The notes below the pieces were generated by a model. That model saw nothing but the letters and a program-made list of their open reading frames with translations, searched no databases and had not been told where the DNA came from. A program made the translations under genes and the position numbers. Positions 42,322 through 50,167 of a stretch of 64,000 nucleotides of DNA are shown here, piece by piece (within the stretch, counting starts at the first letter, position 1; every line of letters begins with the position of its first letter). The stretch comes from Streptomonospora nanhaiensis (GTDB lineage: Bacteria > Actinomycetota > Actinomycetes > Streptosporangiales > Streptosporangiaceae). The stretch lies in contig NZ_CP113264.1 of NCBI RefSeq assembly GCF_026642255.1, forward strand, positions 2,046,001 to 2,110,000, read 5' to 3'.

Positions 42322-43419
42322 GTGAGCCTTTGGCGGATCAGGACGGCTGTCGAGGACCGGCCGGGCGGGCTCGCCGGGGTCGTCGGCGCCCTCGCGCGAT
42401 GCGGCGGGGACATCGTCGGACTCTCCATCCACACGGACGTGTCCGGGGTGGTCGACGAGTTCGTCGTCGACATCCCCGGCGACCACGCCGTCGCCGTCCG
42501 GGCGCTCGGCGAGCACTGCCCCACCGGCACGGTCACGGCCGTCCCCGCCCAGAGGCGCGAGGTCGGGGACGACGTCACCCGGGCGCTGCTGCTCACCGCG
42601 AGGCTGCGGTCGCACCCCAACCGGCTCCCCGACGCCCTGGCCGAACTCCTGTCGGCGGACGGGGCCCACTGGACCAACCTGACCCGTGTCGAGGAGGCCG
42701 CCGATCCGGCGGGCACCGCCATGCTGGTGCCCGTCGGACCGCTCCGCGGGGTCCTCGTCCGGCGGCGGTCGCACGCCTTCACCTGGACGGAGTCGAGCCG
42801 GGCCGAGGCGCTGGTGCGCTCGGTGATGCCCTCGACCGGGCCGGTGCCCACCGACCGGACCGTCCGTACCGCCGGGGGCGAGGAGCTGTCCCTGCGCCAG
42901 GTGCGCGAGGCCGACGCGCCCGCGCTGAGCGGCCTCCACCGGCGCTGCTCGGCGGAGACCGTGCGCAGCCGCTACTTCGCGGGGATGGCGGAGCTGAGCC
43001 CGTACATGCTGAGGGTGTTCTGCGACCCCGGGCGCGGGCTCACCCTGGCGGTGCGCCCCCGGGGCGGGAAGGACCCGGTGGCCCTGGGCCACCTGATGTA
43101 CACCCTCGACCCGGGGGTCGGCGAGATCGCCTTCCTGGTGGAGGACGCCTGGCAGGGGCGCGGGGTGGGCACCGCCCTGGCCCGCGAGCTGACCGTGATC
43201 GCCGCGGACTGGGGCCTGGCCGAGGTGCGGGCGGAGACCGCGCTGGCCAACGCGGGGATGATGCGGATCATGCGGCGCCTGGGCGCCTCCGTGCGGGGCC
43301 ACGGGGAGGGCGGCCCGTACGTGCAGGCCAGGGTCCCGGTCGCCGAGGCGCTGCAGGGGGGATCGGGCGGGGCCGCGCGGCACGGAGGCAGGCTCGCCCG
43401 GCTGATGGGGCAGGGCTGA
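42322..43419 (+). CDS. ACT domain-GNAT acetyltransferase fusion
   Basis: A 365-residue protein. Residues 1-65 are an ACT-type amino-acid-binding domain (RTAVEDRPGGLAGVVGALA, DIVGLSIHTDVSG). From about residue 190 a GNAT fold follows, with the acetyl-CoA loop in VEDAWQGRGVGTALARELTV and the preceding strands EELSLRQVREADAPAL. Actinomycete ACT-GNAT enzymes acetylate protein lysines and respond to amino acids such as asparagine or cysteine. That makes it a likely metabolic sensor beside a histidine catabolic operon; direct linkage is inference. GGGAGGG lies before the GTG. Confidence 0.85.
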   Translation: MSLWRIRTAVEDRPGGLAGVVGALARCGGDIVGLSIHTDVSGVVDEFVVDIPGDHAVAVRALGEHCPTGTVTAVPAQRREVGDDVTRALLLTARLRSHPNRLPDALAELLSADGAHWTNLTRVEEAADPAGTAMLVPVGPLRGVLVRRRSHAFTWTESSRAEALVRSVMPSTGPVPTDRTVRTAGGEELSLRQVREADAPALSGLHRRCSAETVRSRYFAGMAELSPYMLRVFCDPGRGLTLAVRPRGGKDPVALGHLMYTLDPGVGEIAFLVEDAWQGRGVGTALARELTVIAADWGLAEVRAETALANAGMMRIMRRLGASVRGHGEGGPYVQARVPVAEALQGGSGGAARHGGRLARLMGQG

Positions 43420-43475
43420 GCGGTCCGGCGGGCGCCGGCCGCGCGCGGCCCGCGTGTCCGCGGGGCCGCGAGGAC

Positions 43476-43513
43476 GCGGGGGCGGCGACCACCGGGGGTG
43501 TCGCCGCCCCCGC
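43476..43513. terminator. Bidirectional terminator
   Basis: GCGGGGGCGGCGA pairs with TCGCCGCCCCCGC, extended inward by CACC/GGTG with one bulged base. It lies between the ACT-GNAT gene and the convergent small gene at 43580. Confidence 0.75.
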
Positions 43514-43579
43514 TCGCGGTTGACGCGATGAGGTGTCTCCTGGGGCACGGGAGGACCGTTCCCCGGAGGTCTCCTGCTG

Positions 43580-43855
43580 CTACTCGCTGTCGCTGTCCGC
43601 GGCGTCGTCGCCGTTCCCGGAATCCTCGGTGGAGGCGGGGGAGGACTTCTTGGTGACGCGGCGCTTCTTCACCGGACGCGAGTAGTCGACGAGGGGCTCC
43701 AGGCGGGCTTCGTGCTCCTTGAAGCACTCGCCGCAGGCGTCGACCTCACGGACGGCGCCGTCCCAGGCGAACTGGATGACCTCACTCGCCTCGACCTTCT
43801 CCTCGCGGACGGCGTGGGGATCGCAGTACTTGCGCGTGAAGACCTCGGTGACCAC
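43580..43855 (-). CDS. Small protein with Cys/His zinc pattern and Lsr2-like N-terminal fold
   Basis: A 91-residue protein. The middle (VIQFAWDGAVREVDACGECF plus KEHEARLEPLVDYSRP) resembles the N-terminal dimerisation domain of the nucleoid protein Lsr2, where a strand-strand-helix unit reads TVEFGLDG...YEIDLS. A CDPH and a CGEC pair could hold one zinc. The C-terminal half is a basic patch (KKRRVTKK) then an acidic Ser/Asp tail. It lacks the Lsr2 DNA-binding domain. Resemblance is by eye and weak. Upstream on the minus strand ATCATA (43901-43906, read as TATGAT) is a likely -10. Confidence 0.6.
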   Translation of the reverse strand: MVTEVFTRKYCDPHAVREEKVEASEVIQFAWDGAVREVDACGECFKEHEARLEPLVDYSRPVKKRRVTKKSSPASTEDSGNGDDAADSDSE

Positions 43856-43900
43856 GGCGGGGATTTCCCTTCGGTATCGCGTGAATGTGCGGACCCCTTA

Positions 43901-43906
43901 ATCATA
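43901..43906 (-). promoter_or_regulatory. -10 element for the 43580 gene
   Basis: On the minus strand the hexamer reads TATGAT in an AT-rich stretch 46 bases upstream of the start. No convincing -35 at 17 bases. Confidence 0.45.
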
Positions 43907-44384
43907 CACCTGTACGAACGCGGAAACCGGCTGAACGCCGGGGTTCCGTCATGGGTTCGGGGTCGCCCCGAAGCCTAGCGAAGACCGGCGACATATGCGT
44001 CAACGTGTGGCGCGAGTGCCCCCGGTGACCAGCGGGTCCGCGTGGTGCGGGAGGGGCTGTGATCCCGGTCGCGCGGGGCCGGGGGCGGTTCGGGCGCCGC
44101 CGCCGCGACCCGGGAAATGGCTCCGGGGCGATATGGGGCCGGGTGATCGACTTCTCTCTTCTTCGTCCGATTTCTCGTGCCGGCGCGCCGGAATTCCGGG
44201 AAGTGGATGTGCGAATTCGGTGAACGCGGAGTGGTGCGCGTGGCTAGTGTGTTGCCGATCCGGAGCGGGCCGCCCAGCGGGCGGAGCCGTCCCGGAAAAC
44301 CGGTGGGGGGAGCACGCGGGGTGCGCACCGGCGAATGGCGGGTCCCGCGGGGAGCGGGCGCGGTCGAGGAACGGGGGGAGCGCC
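43907..44384 (+). other. Intergenic region without a convincing gene
   Basis: Frames here are open but low in coding character. It holds short palindromes (CGGCGCGCCG near 44180) and GGCTAGTGT near 44250, a possible -10 (TAGTGT) for the DUF485-symporter operon. I see no RNA gene. Confidence 0.35.
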
Positions 44385-44816
44385 GTGGTCGAGTACATGG
44401 AGGGCGCGTACCGGGGACGTGTCGGGGACCGGGGGGAGGACTTCGGCGACCGTGAGGGCAGGTCGGAGGCGGATCGGCGCCGTGCGCGCGCGGAAGCGGC
44501 GCACGCGTGCGAGCGCATGTCGGTCGATCCGGGCTTCGTGAAACTCCGAAGGGGATTCACGCTCCAGGCGGTCCTGCTGGTGTCGTCATTCCTTCTCGGT
44601 TACCTGTCCTATCTGCTCCTGTCCGCGTACGCGCGCGATTTCATGAGCATCGAGATCGTGGATTCGGTCAACGTGGCACTGGTCATGGGAATCGGTCAGT
44701 TCCTTCTCACGTTCGTGCTCGCCTGGGTGTTCAGCCGTTTCTCCGACCGCTCCCTCGACCCGCTGGCGCAGGAGATCCGCGACCGGGCCCGCGCCGACGC
44801 CGCGGCGGTGCGCTGA
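44385..44816 (+). CDS. DUF485 family membrane protein
   Basis: A 143-residue protein. After a charged N-terminus (residues 1-50) two hydrophobic helices follow (LQAVLLVSSFLLGYLSYLLL and VNVALVMGIGQFLLTFVLAWV), the usual DUF485 arrangement that accompanies actP-type sodium/solute symporters. GGGGGGAG precedes the GTG; a further ATG at 44397 is possible. The stop overlaps the symporter ATG (TGATG), so the two are coupled. Confidence 0.85.
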   Translation: MVEYMEGAYRGRVGDRGEDFGDREGRSEADRRRARAEAAHACERMSVDPGFVKLRRGFTLQAVLLVSSFLLGYLSYLLLSAYARDFMSIEIVDSVNVALVMGIGQFLLTFVLAWVFSRFSDRSLDPLAQEIRDRARADAAAVR

Positions 44817-46609
44817 TGCCCGCCGCGGCCGACCCCTCCGCGGGAGCCGCGGTCGGCGCCGTCACGGGGGACGGCGCCGTCCGCGCACAGGCCCTCGCCG
44901 ACGGCACCGCGGTCGTGCCGGGGGGCGTGCTGGAGGGCCAGTTCGGCATCGCCCACGCGTGGACGATCGGCCTGTGCGCCCTCTTCGTCCTGGTCACCCT
45001 CGCCGTCGCCGTCCGCGCCAGGCGCACCACCCGGGGCGCGGTCGACTTCTACGCGGGCGGGCGCGGGTTCTCCAGCACGCAGAACGGGCTGGCCCTGACC
45101 GGCGACTACCTGTCGGCCGCGTCCTTCCTGGGCATCGCCGGGATGATCGCCCTCCAGGGCTACGACGGGTTCCTGTACTCCATCGGCTTCCTGGTGGCCT
45201 GGCTCCTGGTGCTGCCCATGGCCCAGCTGATGCGCAACACCGGCCGCTTCACCATGGCCGACCTGCCCGCCTTCCGCATGCGCCGGATGCGGGTGCGCCT
45301 GGCCTGCGCCGTCTCCACCGTCACCGTGTGCGTGTTCTACCTCGTCGCCCAGATGGTCGGCGCGGGGGCCCTGGTCGCCGTCCTGCTCGGACTGCACGAC
45401 GGCGGGACCTTCCTGGGGATGGACGCCGGGCAGGCGCGCACCGGGGCGATCGTGCTCGTCGGAGTGCTCATGATCGCCTACGTCGTGTACGGGGGGATGA
45501 AGGCCGCCACCTGGCTCCAGATCATCAAGGCGGTCGCCCTGCTGGGCGCAACCGGCCTGCTCACGGCCCTCGTGCTCGCCCTGTTCTCCTTCGACCCGCG
45601 CGCCCTTCTCGGCGGGGCGGCCGAGGCCAGCGGGCACGGGCAGGCGTTCCTCGAACCCGGTCTGCGCCTCGGGGTGGAGGTGCCGGGCGACCCGGCCCGG
45701 ACCCTGTTCAACAAACTCGACCTGATCAGCCTCGGACTCGCGCTGGTGCTCGGCACCGTCGCGCTGCCGCACATCCTCATCCGCTTCTACACCGTCCCCG
45801 ACGGCCGCTCCGCGCGGGCCTCCGTGCACCGCACCATCGTCATGGTCGGCGTCTTCTACCTCATGACGCTCGCGCTGGGGTTCGGCGCCGCCGCCCTCGT
45901 GGGCACCGACCGCATCCTCGCCCTCGACCCGTCCGGCAACACCGCCGTGCCGATGCTCGCCGAGGAGGTGGGACGGCTGACCGCGGGCCCCGTCGGCGCC
46001 GCCGTGCTCCTCGCCCTGATCTCCGCCGTGGCGCTGGCCACCATCCTCGCCGTCATCGCGAGCCTCACCCTCGCCTCCTCGTCCTCCATCGCGCACGACC
46101 TGTTCGGCCACGTCCTCATGTGGGGGAGGCCCAAGGAGACGCAGGAGGTGGGGGTGGCGCGCCTCTCCGCCTGCCTGGTCGGCGGGGTCGCCATCGTGCT
46201 CGCCGTCCAGGCCCAGGACCAGAACGTGGCCTTCCTGGTGGGGCTGGCCTTCGCGATCGCGGCCGCCGCCAACCTCCCGGTCATCGTGCTCACCCTGTTC
46301 TGGCGGCGCTTCAACACCCGGGGCGTGGAGTGGGGGGTCTACGGCGGACTGTCGGCCACACTGCTGCTCATGCTCCTGTCCCCGGTCATGTCCGGCAGGA
46401 CCGACCCGGTGACCGGCGAGAACCTCTCCGTGCTGCCCGCGGGGATCGACGTCCAGGTCTTCCCCATGGAGAACCCGGCCCTGGTCGCGGTGCCGATCGG
46501 CTTCGCGTGCGCGATCGTGGGCAGCCTGCTCTCGGCCGAACGCAACACCGCCAGGTTCACCGAACTCCGCGTGCGCTCCCTGACCGGCTGGGGCGCCGAC
46601 CAGGGCTGA
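44816..46609 (+). CDS. Sodium/solute symporter (ActP-like cation/acetate symporter)
   Basis: A 597-residue transporter of the SSS family with about 13 membrane segments. Family blocks include VDFYAGGRGFSSTQNGLALT and GDYLSAASFLGIAGMIALQG near residues 75-115, MIAYVVYGGMKAATWLQIIK, and LASSSSIAHDLFGHV. Close relatives carry acetate, propionate or pyruvate. The coupled DUF485 gene supports the ActP group. A link to histidine or amino-acid use is not shown. Confidence 0.9.
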   Translation: MPAAADPSAGAAVGAVTGDGAVRAQALADGTAVVPGGVLEGQFGIAHAWTIGLCALFVLVTLAVAVRARRTTRGAVDFYAGGRGFSSTQNGLALTGDYLSAASFLGIAGMIALQGYDGFLYSIGFLVAWLLVLPMAQLMRNTGRFTMADLPAFRMRRMRVRLACAVSTVTVCVFYLVAQMVGAGALVAVLLGLHDGGTFLGMDAGQARTGAIVLVGVLMIAYVVYGGMKAATWLQIIKAVALLGATGLLTALVLALFSFDPRALLGGAAEASGHGQAFLEPGLRLGVEVPGDPARTLFNKLDLISLGLALVLGTVALPHILIRFYTVPDGRSARASVHRTIVMVGVFYLMTLALGFGAAALVGTDRILALDPSGNTAVPMLAEEVGRLTAGPVGAAVLLALISAVALATILAVIASLTLASSSSIAHDLFGHVLMWGRPKETQEVGVARLSACLVGGVAIVLAVQAQDQNVAFLVGLAFAIAAAANLPVIVLTLFWRRFNTRGVEWGVYGGLSATLLLMLLSPVMSGRTDPVTGENLSVLPAGIDVQVFPMENPALVAVPIGFACAIVGSLLSAERNTARFTELRVRSLTGWGADQG

Positions 46610-46621
46610 GCGGCCCGCGGG

Positions 46622-47647
46622 TCAGCGGGAGCCTCCCCGGGGGCCCGCGGCGGCCAGGGCCGCGGCCAGGTCGTGCAGCAGCTCCGGCAGGCGGGGCGCG
46701 TTGCGCGCGATCCGGTCCCAGGCGAGGGCCGTCCGGTCGAGCCGCTGCCGGGTGGTCGGCTCGCCCGTCCCCAGCCTGGCGGCGCGCCGTTCCGCCCGCC
46801 GGAACGAGGAGACGGCCGCCCACACGGCCGCCGACACCACCGGTCGGAAGACCCCCTTGCCGCGCACGTCCAGCACCGCCTCCACCGACCAGCGGCCGTC
46901 CGCCCCGGCGGTCGGCGCCAGCCAGGCGTCGACCTCGGCGACGGCGTGGCGGGCGCGCAGGCGGGCCGGACGGCCGCCGCCCCGGCCGGAGACCGCCGAG
47001 TACCAGTCACCGGTGGAGAACCGGAACTCTCCCGACGCGGACCGCAGCCAGGCGCCCCTCCCCGGCAGCTTCACCTCGGCGGCCCAGGTCAGCAGGCCCG
47101 CGGGCGCGTCGTGGGTGACGGTCCCCCAGGTGACCGGCGGTTCGGTTCCGCCGACCGCGTCGGGCATGCTGAAGTCCACGGAGGAGGTGCCCGTCTCGTC
47201 CCAGGCGGTGACGGTCAGCCCGGTACCGCTCCACCCCTTCTCCTCGTCGTCGGCGGGTTCGACGGGCACGCCCTCGGGGGAGAGCTCGGCCACGAGGTAG
47301 TGGCTCCGGGGCGCGAGGTGCCGCCCGGTCTGCAACTGGAGGGCGAGCTCCGCGGCGGTCACCTCCAGTTCGTCGGCCTCCGCCTCCGTCCGGGGGGAGC
47401 CCTCGCGCAACCGCGCGGCGGCGTCGCGCCGCTCCTCGCGCAGCTCCTCGGCCGACTCCCGGTCGACCAGCCCCAGCTCGTCCGCCCGCGCCACCAGGCG
47501 CTCCCACGACTCCGGGTCGGGGGGGAGCAGCCATCCCCGGCCGTCGAACCGGCAGCCCCGGGCGACCTCGTGCAGGGCGGAGACGATCCGCCCGACCACC
47601 TCCCGGTCCACTGCGGTGATGTCGAAGGTGTGGCTCAGGCGGGGCAC
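46622..47647 (-). CDS. Hypothetical protein (341 aa)
   Basis: A protein of 341 residues starting MPRLSHTFDITAVDREVVGR. The first half is helical and charged (DRESAEELREERRDAAARLR). The second half has SVEAVLDVRGKGVFRPVVSA, reminiscent of the end of SRPBCC-fold proteins, but this is weak. The start GTG has GGAG at normal spacing; extension of the frame to 48778 is antisense to DUF1697 and cas6 and rejected. It converges with the symporter gene. Confidence 0.6.
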   Translation of the reverse strand: MPRLSHTFDITAVDREVVGRIVSALHEVARGCRFDGRGWLLPPDPESWERLVARADELGLVDRESAEELREERRDAAARLREGSPRTEAEADELEVTAAELALQLQTGRHLAPRSHYLVAELSPEGVPVEPADDEEKGWSGTGLTVTAWDETGTSSVDFSMPDAVGGTEPPVTWGTVTHDAPAGLLTWAAEVKLPGRGAWLRSASGEFRFSTGDWYSAVSGRGGGRPARLRARHAVAEVDAWLAPTAGADGRWSVEAVLDVRGKGVFRPVVSAAVWAAVSSFRRAERRAARLGTGEPTTRQRLDRTALAWDRIARNAPRLPELLHDLAAALAAAGPRGGSR

Positions 47648-47842
47648 GGCGTCTCCGGTGTCGTGGGCGGTCGGCGGGGCGCGTCGCGTACGCCTGCCAG
47701 CGTACGCACCCGGAGCGCCCGCCGGGGCACGGGAGGCGCCGGCCGGTCCGCCGGGGCGGCGCGCGGTCCGCCCTCCCCGGACCACGGGCGGCGGACGGGA
47801 CCGCGCTTGCGGCGGCGCACCGGCGGCGGCAGGCTGGACACC

Positions 47843-48502
47843 ATGACCGAGTACGTCGCACTGCTGCGCGGGATCAACGTCGGCGGTCACCGCCGCATCG
47901 CCATGGCCGACCTGCGCGCCCTGCTGGAGGACCTCGGGTACACCGGCGTCGCCACCTACGCGCAGAGCGGGAACGCCGTCTTCGGGGGAGGGGACGCCGA
48001 CCCCGCGGAGGTGGCCGAGACGGTGCGGAACGGCATCAGGGACGTGCTCGGGCACGACGTCCCCACGGTGGTGCGGACCGCGGCCGGGATGCGCGCCGCG
48101 GTGGAGGCGAACCCGTTCGACGTCCCCGACCCCTCCGGGTTCCTCGTCCTCTTCTGCGCCGGCGCGGTGGACGCGGACGCGCTGAACGGGATCGACCCCT
48201 CCCGCCACCCCGGGGAGCGCATGGCGCTGGTGGGCGACCAGGTCTACACCTGGCACGAGGACGGGATCAGGTCCGCCGTACTGCCGGACCTCGTGGTCCG
48301 GCACGTCGACGGGACGGTCACGAGCCGCAACTGGCGGACCGTGCTGCGCCTGGTGGAGATGGTCGGGGACCGGGAGCGGGCCCGGCCCGCGACTGTCCGA
48401 GAGAAGTCCTCGGTGAACCGAGGACGGCGCGCACCGGACGCCGTCACGACCACGCGAAGGGGTGGTGCCCGTGCCGAGACGGTGGACCGTGATCCTGCGT
48501 GA
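47843..48502 (+). CDS. DUF1697 family protein with extended C-terminus
   Basis: A 219-residue protein. The DUF1697 domain starts TEYVALLRGINVGGHRRIAM and continues through YAQSGNAVFGGG and SRNWRTVLRLVEM near residue 178, about the usual end. The remaining 36 residues (from RARPATVREKSSVNRG) are encoded across the island's first 11-bp motif and hairpin, and the stop lies inside the cas6 start region. The native 3' end may have been lost when the CRISPR island joined here. Function of DUF1697 is unknown. Confidence 0.8.
   Translation: MTEYVALLRGINVGGHRRIAMADLRALLEDLGYTGVATYAQSGNAVFGGGDADPAEVAETVRNGIRDVLGHDVPTVVRTAAGMRAAVEANPFDVPDPSGFLVLFCAGAVDADALNGIDPSRHPGERMALVGDQVYTWHEDGIRSAVLPDLVVRHVDGTVTSRNWRTVLRLVEMVGDRERARPATVREKSSVNRGRRAPDAVTTTRRGGARAETVDRDPA
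48394..48404 (+). promoter_or_regulatory. Shared 11-bp motif, copy A (upstream of cas6)
   Basis: TGTCCGAGAGA, about 65 bases before cas6. The same or nearly the same sequence occurs at 49904-49914 (minus), 50072-50082 and 61088-61098, each upstream of an island gene. Confidence 0.5.
48406..48425 (+). other. Perfect 8-bp hairpin upstream of cas6
   Basis: GTCCTCGGTGAACCGAGGAC folds into an 8-bp stem with a TGAA tetraloop, directly after motif copy A. It resembles the size of a CRISPR-repeat or Cas6 hairpin but is present once. It could also be an operator or processing site. Confidence 0.5.
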
Positions 48503-49421
48503 CCTGTCGGACACGGCGCGGCCGATCCGGCCCGAGGACTGCCACGGCCTCCTCAACCGGTGGTGGCCGCAGCCCCCGGAGGAGCACGCGGCGGCCAAGC
48601 GGTGGTCCATGAACGGGTGGCCTCGCCCCCTGGGCGACCGCCTGTACCACTGGACCCTGACCTGGCTCGACGACGAGGTGCCGCCCTCCCTGGACCCGGA
48701 GGACCTGGTCGGCGACCCGCAGCGGATCGGCGACCACCTGCTGGTGCCCCTCTCGGTGACGCGCACGCACGAGCGCACCTACGCCCAGATGCTCGTCGAG
48801 CCGCGGGGCCCGTCGGCGGTGCGCGCCGCCGAGGTGCGCAGCCGGACCCCCGTCGTCATGACCACCCGCGACGCCACGGGCGAGCGCATACCGCACATCT
48901 GGCCCAGCCCGCGGCGGCTCTTCGGAGCCGTGCACCGCTCGGGCGGCGGGATCGTCGGAGGCAGCGGGGCCGTCGGCGCCGTGGCGCGGTTCGCGCCGCC
49001 CGCCCTCGCCGAGAACTGGCTCGAACTCGTCCTGGGCGGCATGGCCCAGGTGCGCCGCACGCCCCTGCCGGGGGAGGAGGTGCGGCTGGCGGAGCACCAC
49101 CACGCCGAGAACCGCACCGTCCTGGGCTGGCACGGCGGCTTCAGACTGGAGATGGCCGGCGGCGACCGGCGCCACGCCGACGCCTTCGCCGCGCTCCTCG
49201 AACTCCTCGAACTCGCCGGTGTCGGCAAGTACACCGCCCAGGGCTTCGGCTCCGTGCGCGTGGACACGGTCACCTGCGGCCGGCCGTTCGCGGAGGCGCC
49301 TGTGTCCCGCGCGCGCAGGATGCCGAACCGGGTGGCCCGGCGCACCCCCCAGCGGGTGGGGGACGCCCACGTCCGCGCCGTCGCCGAGGCCGAGGAGTTC
49401 GGCGGCACGCTGTTCGACTGA
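48471..49421 (+). CDS. cas6: CRISPR-associated endoribonuclease Cas6
   Basis: A 316-residue RAMP-fold protein. The C-terminal glycine-rich loop ELAGVGKYTAQGFGSVRV (about residues 245-262) is the Cas6 signature. Upstream blocks AEVRSRTPVVMTTRD and WPSPRRLFGAVHR fit the middle of the family. It should cut precursor crRNA in its repeats for the III-D complex downstream. Three GTG codons (48462, 48465, 48471) could start it; 48471 is best spaced from GAAGGGG. It is the leftmost cas gene, separated by 746 bases from cas10. The catalytic His cannot be assigned by eye. Confidence 0.82.
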   Translation: MPRRWTVILRDLSDTARPIRPEDCHGLLNRWWPQPPEEHAAAKRWSMNGWPRPLGDRLYHWTLTWLDDEVPPSLDPEDLVGDPQRIGDHLLVPLSVTRTHERTYAQMLVEPRGPSAVRAAEVRSRTPVVMTTRDATGERIPHIWPSPRRLFGAVHRSGGGIVGGSGAVGAVARFAPPALAENWLELVLGGMAQVRRTPLPGEEVRLAEHHHAENRTVLGWHGGFRLEMAGGDRRHADAFAALLELLELAGVGKYTAQGFGSVRVDTVTCGRPFAEAPVSRARRMPNRVARRTPQRVGDAHVRAVAEAEEFGGTLFD

Positions 49422-49684
49422 CCCCCAGACCGCCGGTTCCCGCCCGAGGACGGCGGGCGGGGACCGGTGCCCGACCAGGTCCGGCCGCGCCGGCTCCCAC
49501 CCCGTGGACGGGGGTGGGAGCCGGCGCCCCCTCCCCGCCGTGTCCCCGGCGTTCGCGTGTGCCGGCGCCCCTTCCCCCGTGCCCCTGCCGGTCGCGTGTG
49601 CCGGAGGCCGCTCCCGCAGGCGCCGGGGCCGCTGCCCGGCCGGGCAGCGGCACGGTCCGCGGCGCCGTCCGGCCCCGCGCCGAC
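49422..49684 (+). other. Non-coding part of the cas6-cas10 intergenic region
   Basis: Pro/Arg-type low-complexity frames only. No CRISPR repeats with regular spacing are seen in 49422-50167. Confidence 0.5.
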
Positions 49685-49864
49685 TCAGGTGTGCGGGGCC
49701 CCTCCCTCCGGCGCCGTCCGCCCGGTGTCCCGGTCCCGGAGCGCGCGGGCCAGCCCCCGCAGGTGCGGCACGAGCTCGCGGGGGACGAGCTCGGGCGCGT
49801 CCGCGGAAGGGGCGTGCGGGTCGCGGCCGCGCAGGGCGATCGTCTCGGACGTGTGCGGTGCCAT
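49685..49864 (-). CDS. Small protein (59 aa) inside the CRISPR locus
   Basis: A minus-strand gene of 59 residues starting MAPHTSETIALRGRDPHAPS and containing LVPHLRGLARALRDRDTG. It has a strong ribosome-binding site (GGAGG seven bases before the ATG) and motif copy B about 40 bases upstream. No family recognised. Orientation opposite to the cas genes. Confidence 0.45.
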   Translation of the reverse strand: MAPHTSETIALRGRDPHAPSADAPELVPRELVPHLRGLARALRDRDTGRTAPEGGAPHT

Positions 49865-49903
49865 GGGGAGACCTCCGTGCCGGGGAAGGGCGGTGCACCC
49901 AGC

Positions 49904-49914
49904 TCTCTCGGACA
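49904..49914 (-). promoter_or_regulatory. Shared 11-bp motif, copy B
   Basis: Reads TGTCCGAGAGA on the minus strand, 40 bases upstream of the small gene starting at 49864. Confidence 0.5.
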
Positions 49915-50071
49915 GAGCCCCGGTCCCGGGCGGGCCGACGGCCCCCGGAGGGGCGGTCCCCGGGTCCGGCACCACCACGCGGTCGAGCCCCGGCGTCGAC
50001 CGCCCCCGGAGGAGCGGCCCCCGGGCCCGGGTGGTAACCGTGGTCTCTCACGGCCGGTGGAAGGCGGGCAC

Positions 50072-50082
50072 CGTCCGAGAGG
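50072..50082 (+). promoter_or_regulatory. Shared 11-bp motif, copy C (upstream of cas10)
   Basis: CGTCCGAGAGG, differing from the others at the first and last base. It continues AGTCC like copy A (AGTCC) and lies 85 bases before the cas10 start. Confidence 0.45.
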
Positions 50083-50167
50083 AGTCCCCGGGAGGCGGCC
50101 CCGCGCGGCCCGCGCCCTCCCCTCCCCGCGCCCTTCCCCGCACCCGCCGACGAGGAGACCCGACACG

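Noticed and set aside
40321..43548. 1075-codon open frame on the minus strand across the hut operon
   Set aside because: It runs antisense to hutF, hutI and ACT-GNAT, has Gly/Arg/Val-rich shadow composition and no domain; long antisense frames are expected in such GC-rich DNA.
43995..44384. N-terminal extension of the DUF485 frame
   Set aside because: Cys/Arg/Gly-rich low-complexity residues and promoter-like sequence; the GTG at 44385 has a proper ribosome site.
45478..46317. Minus-strand frames across the symporter
   Set aside because: Antisense to a clear SSS transporter; no independent support.
49422..50167. CRISPR array between cas6 and cas10
   Set aside because: No repeat of 25-37 bases recurs at regular spacing; only the 11-bp motif appears twice, in opposite orientation.
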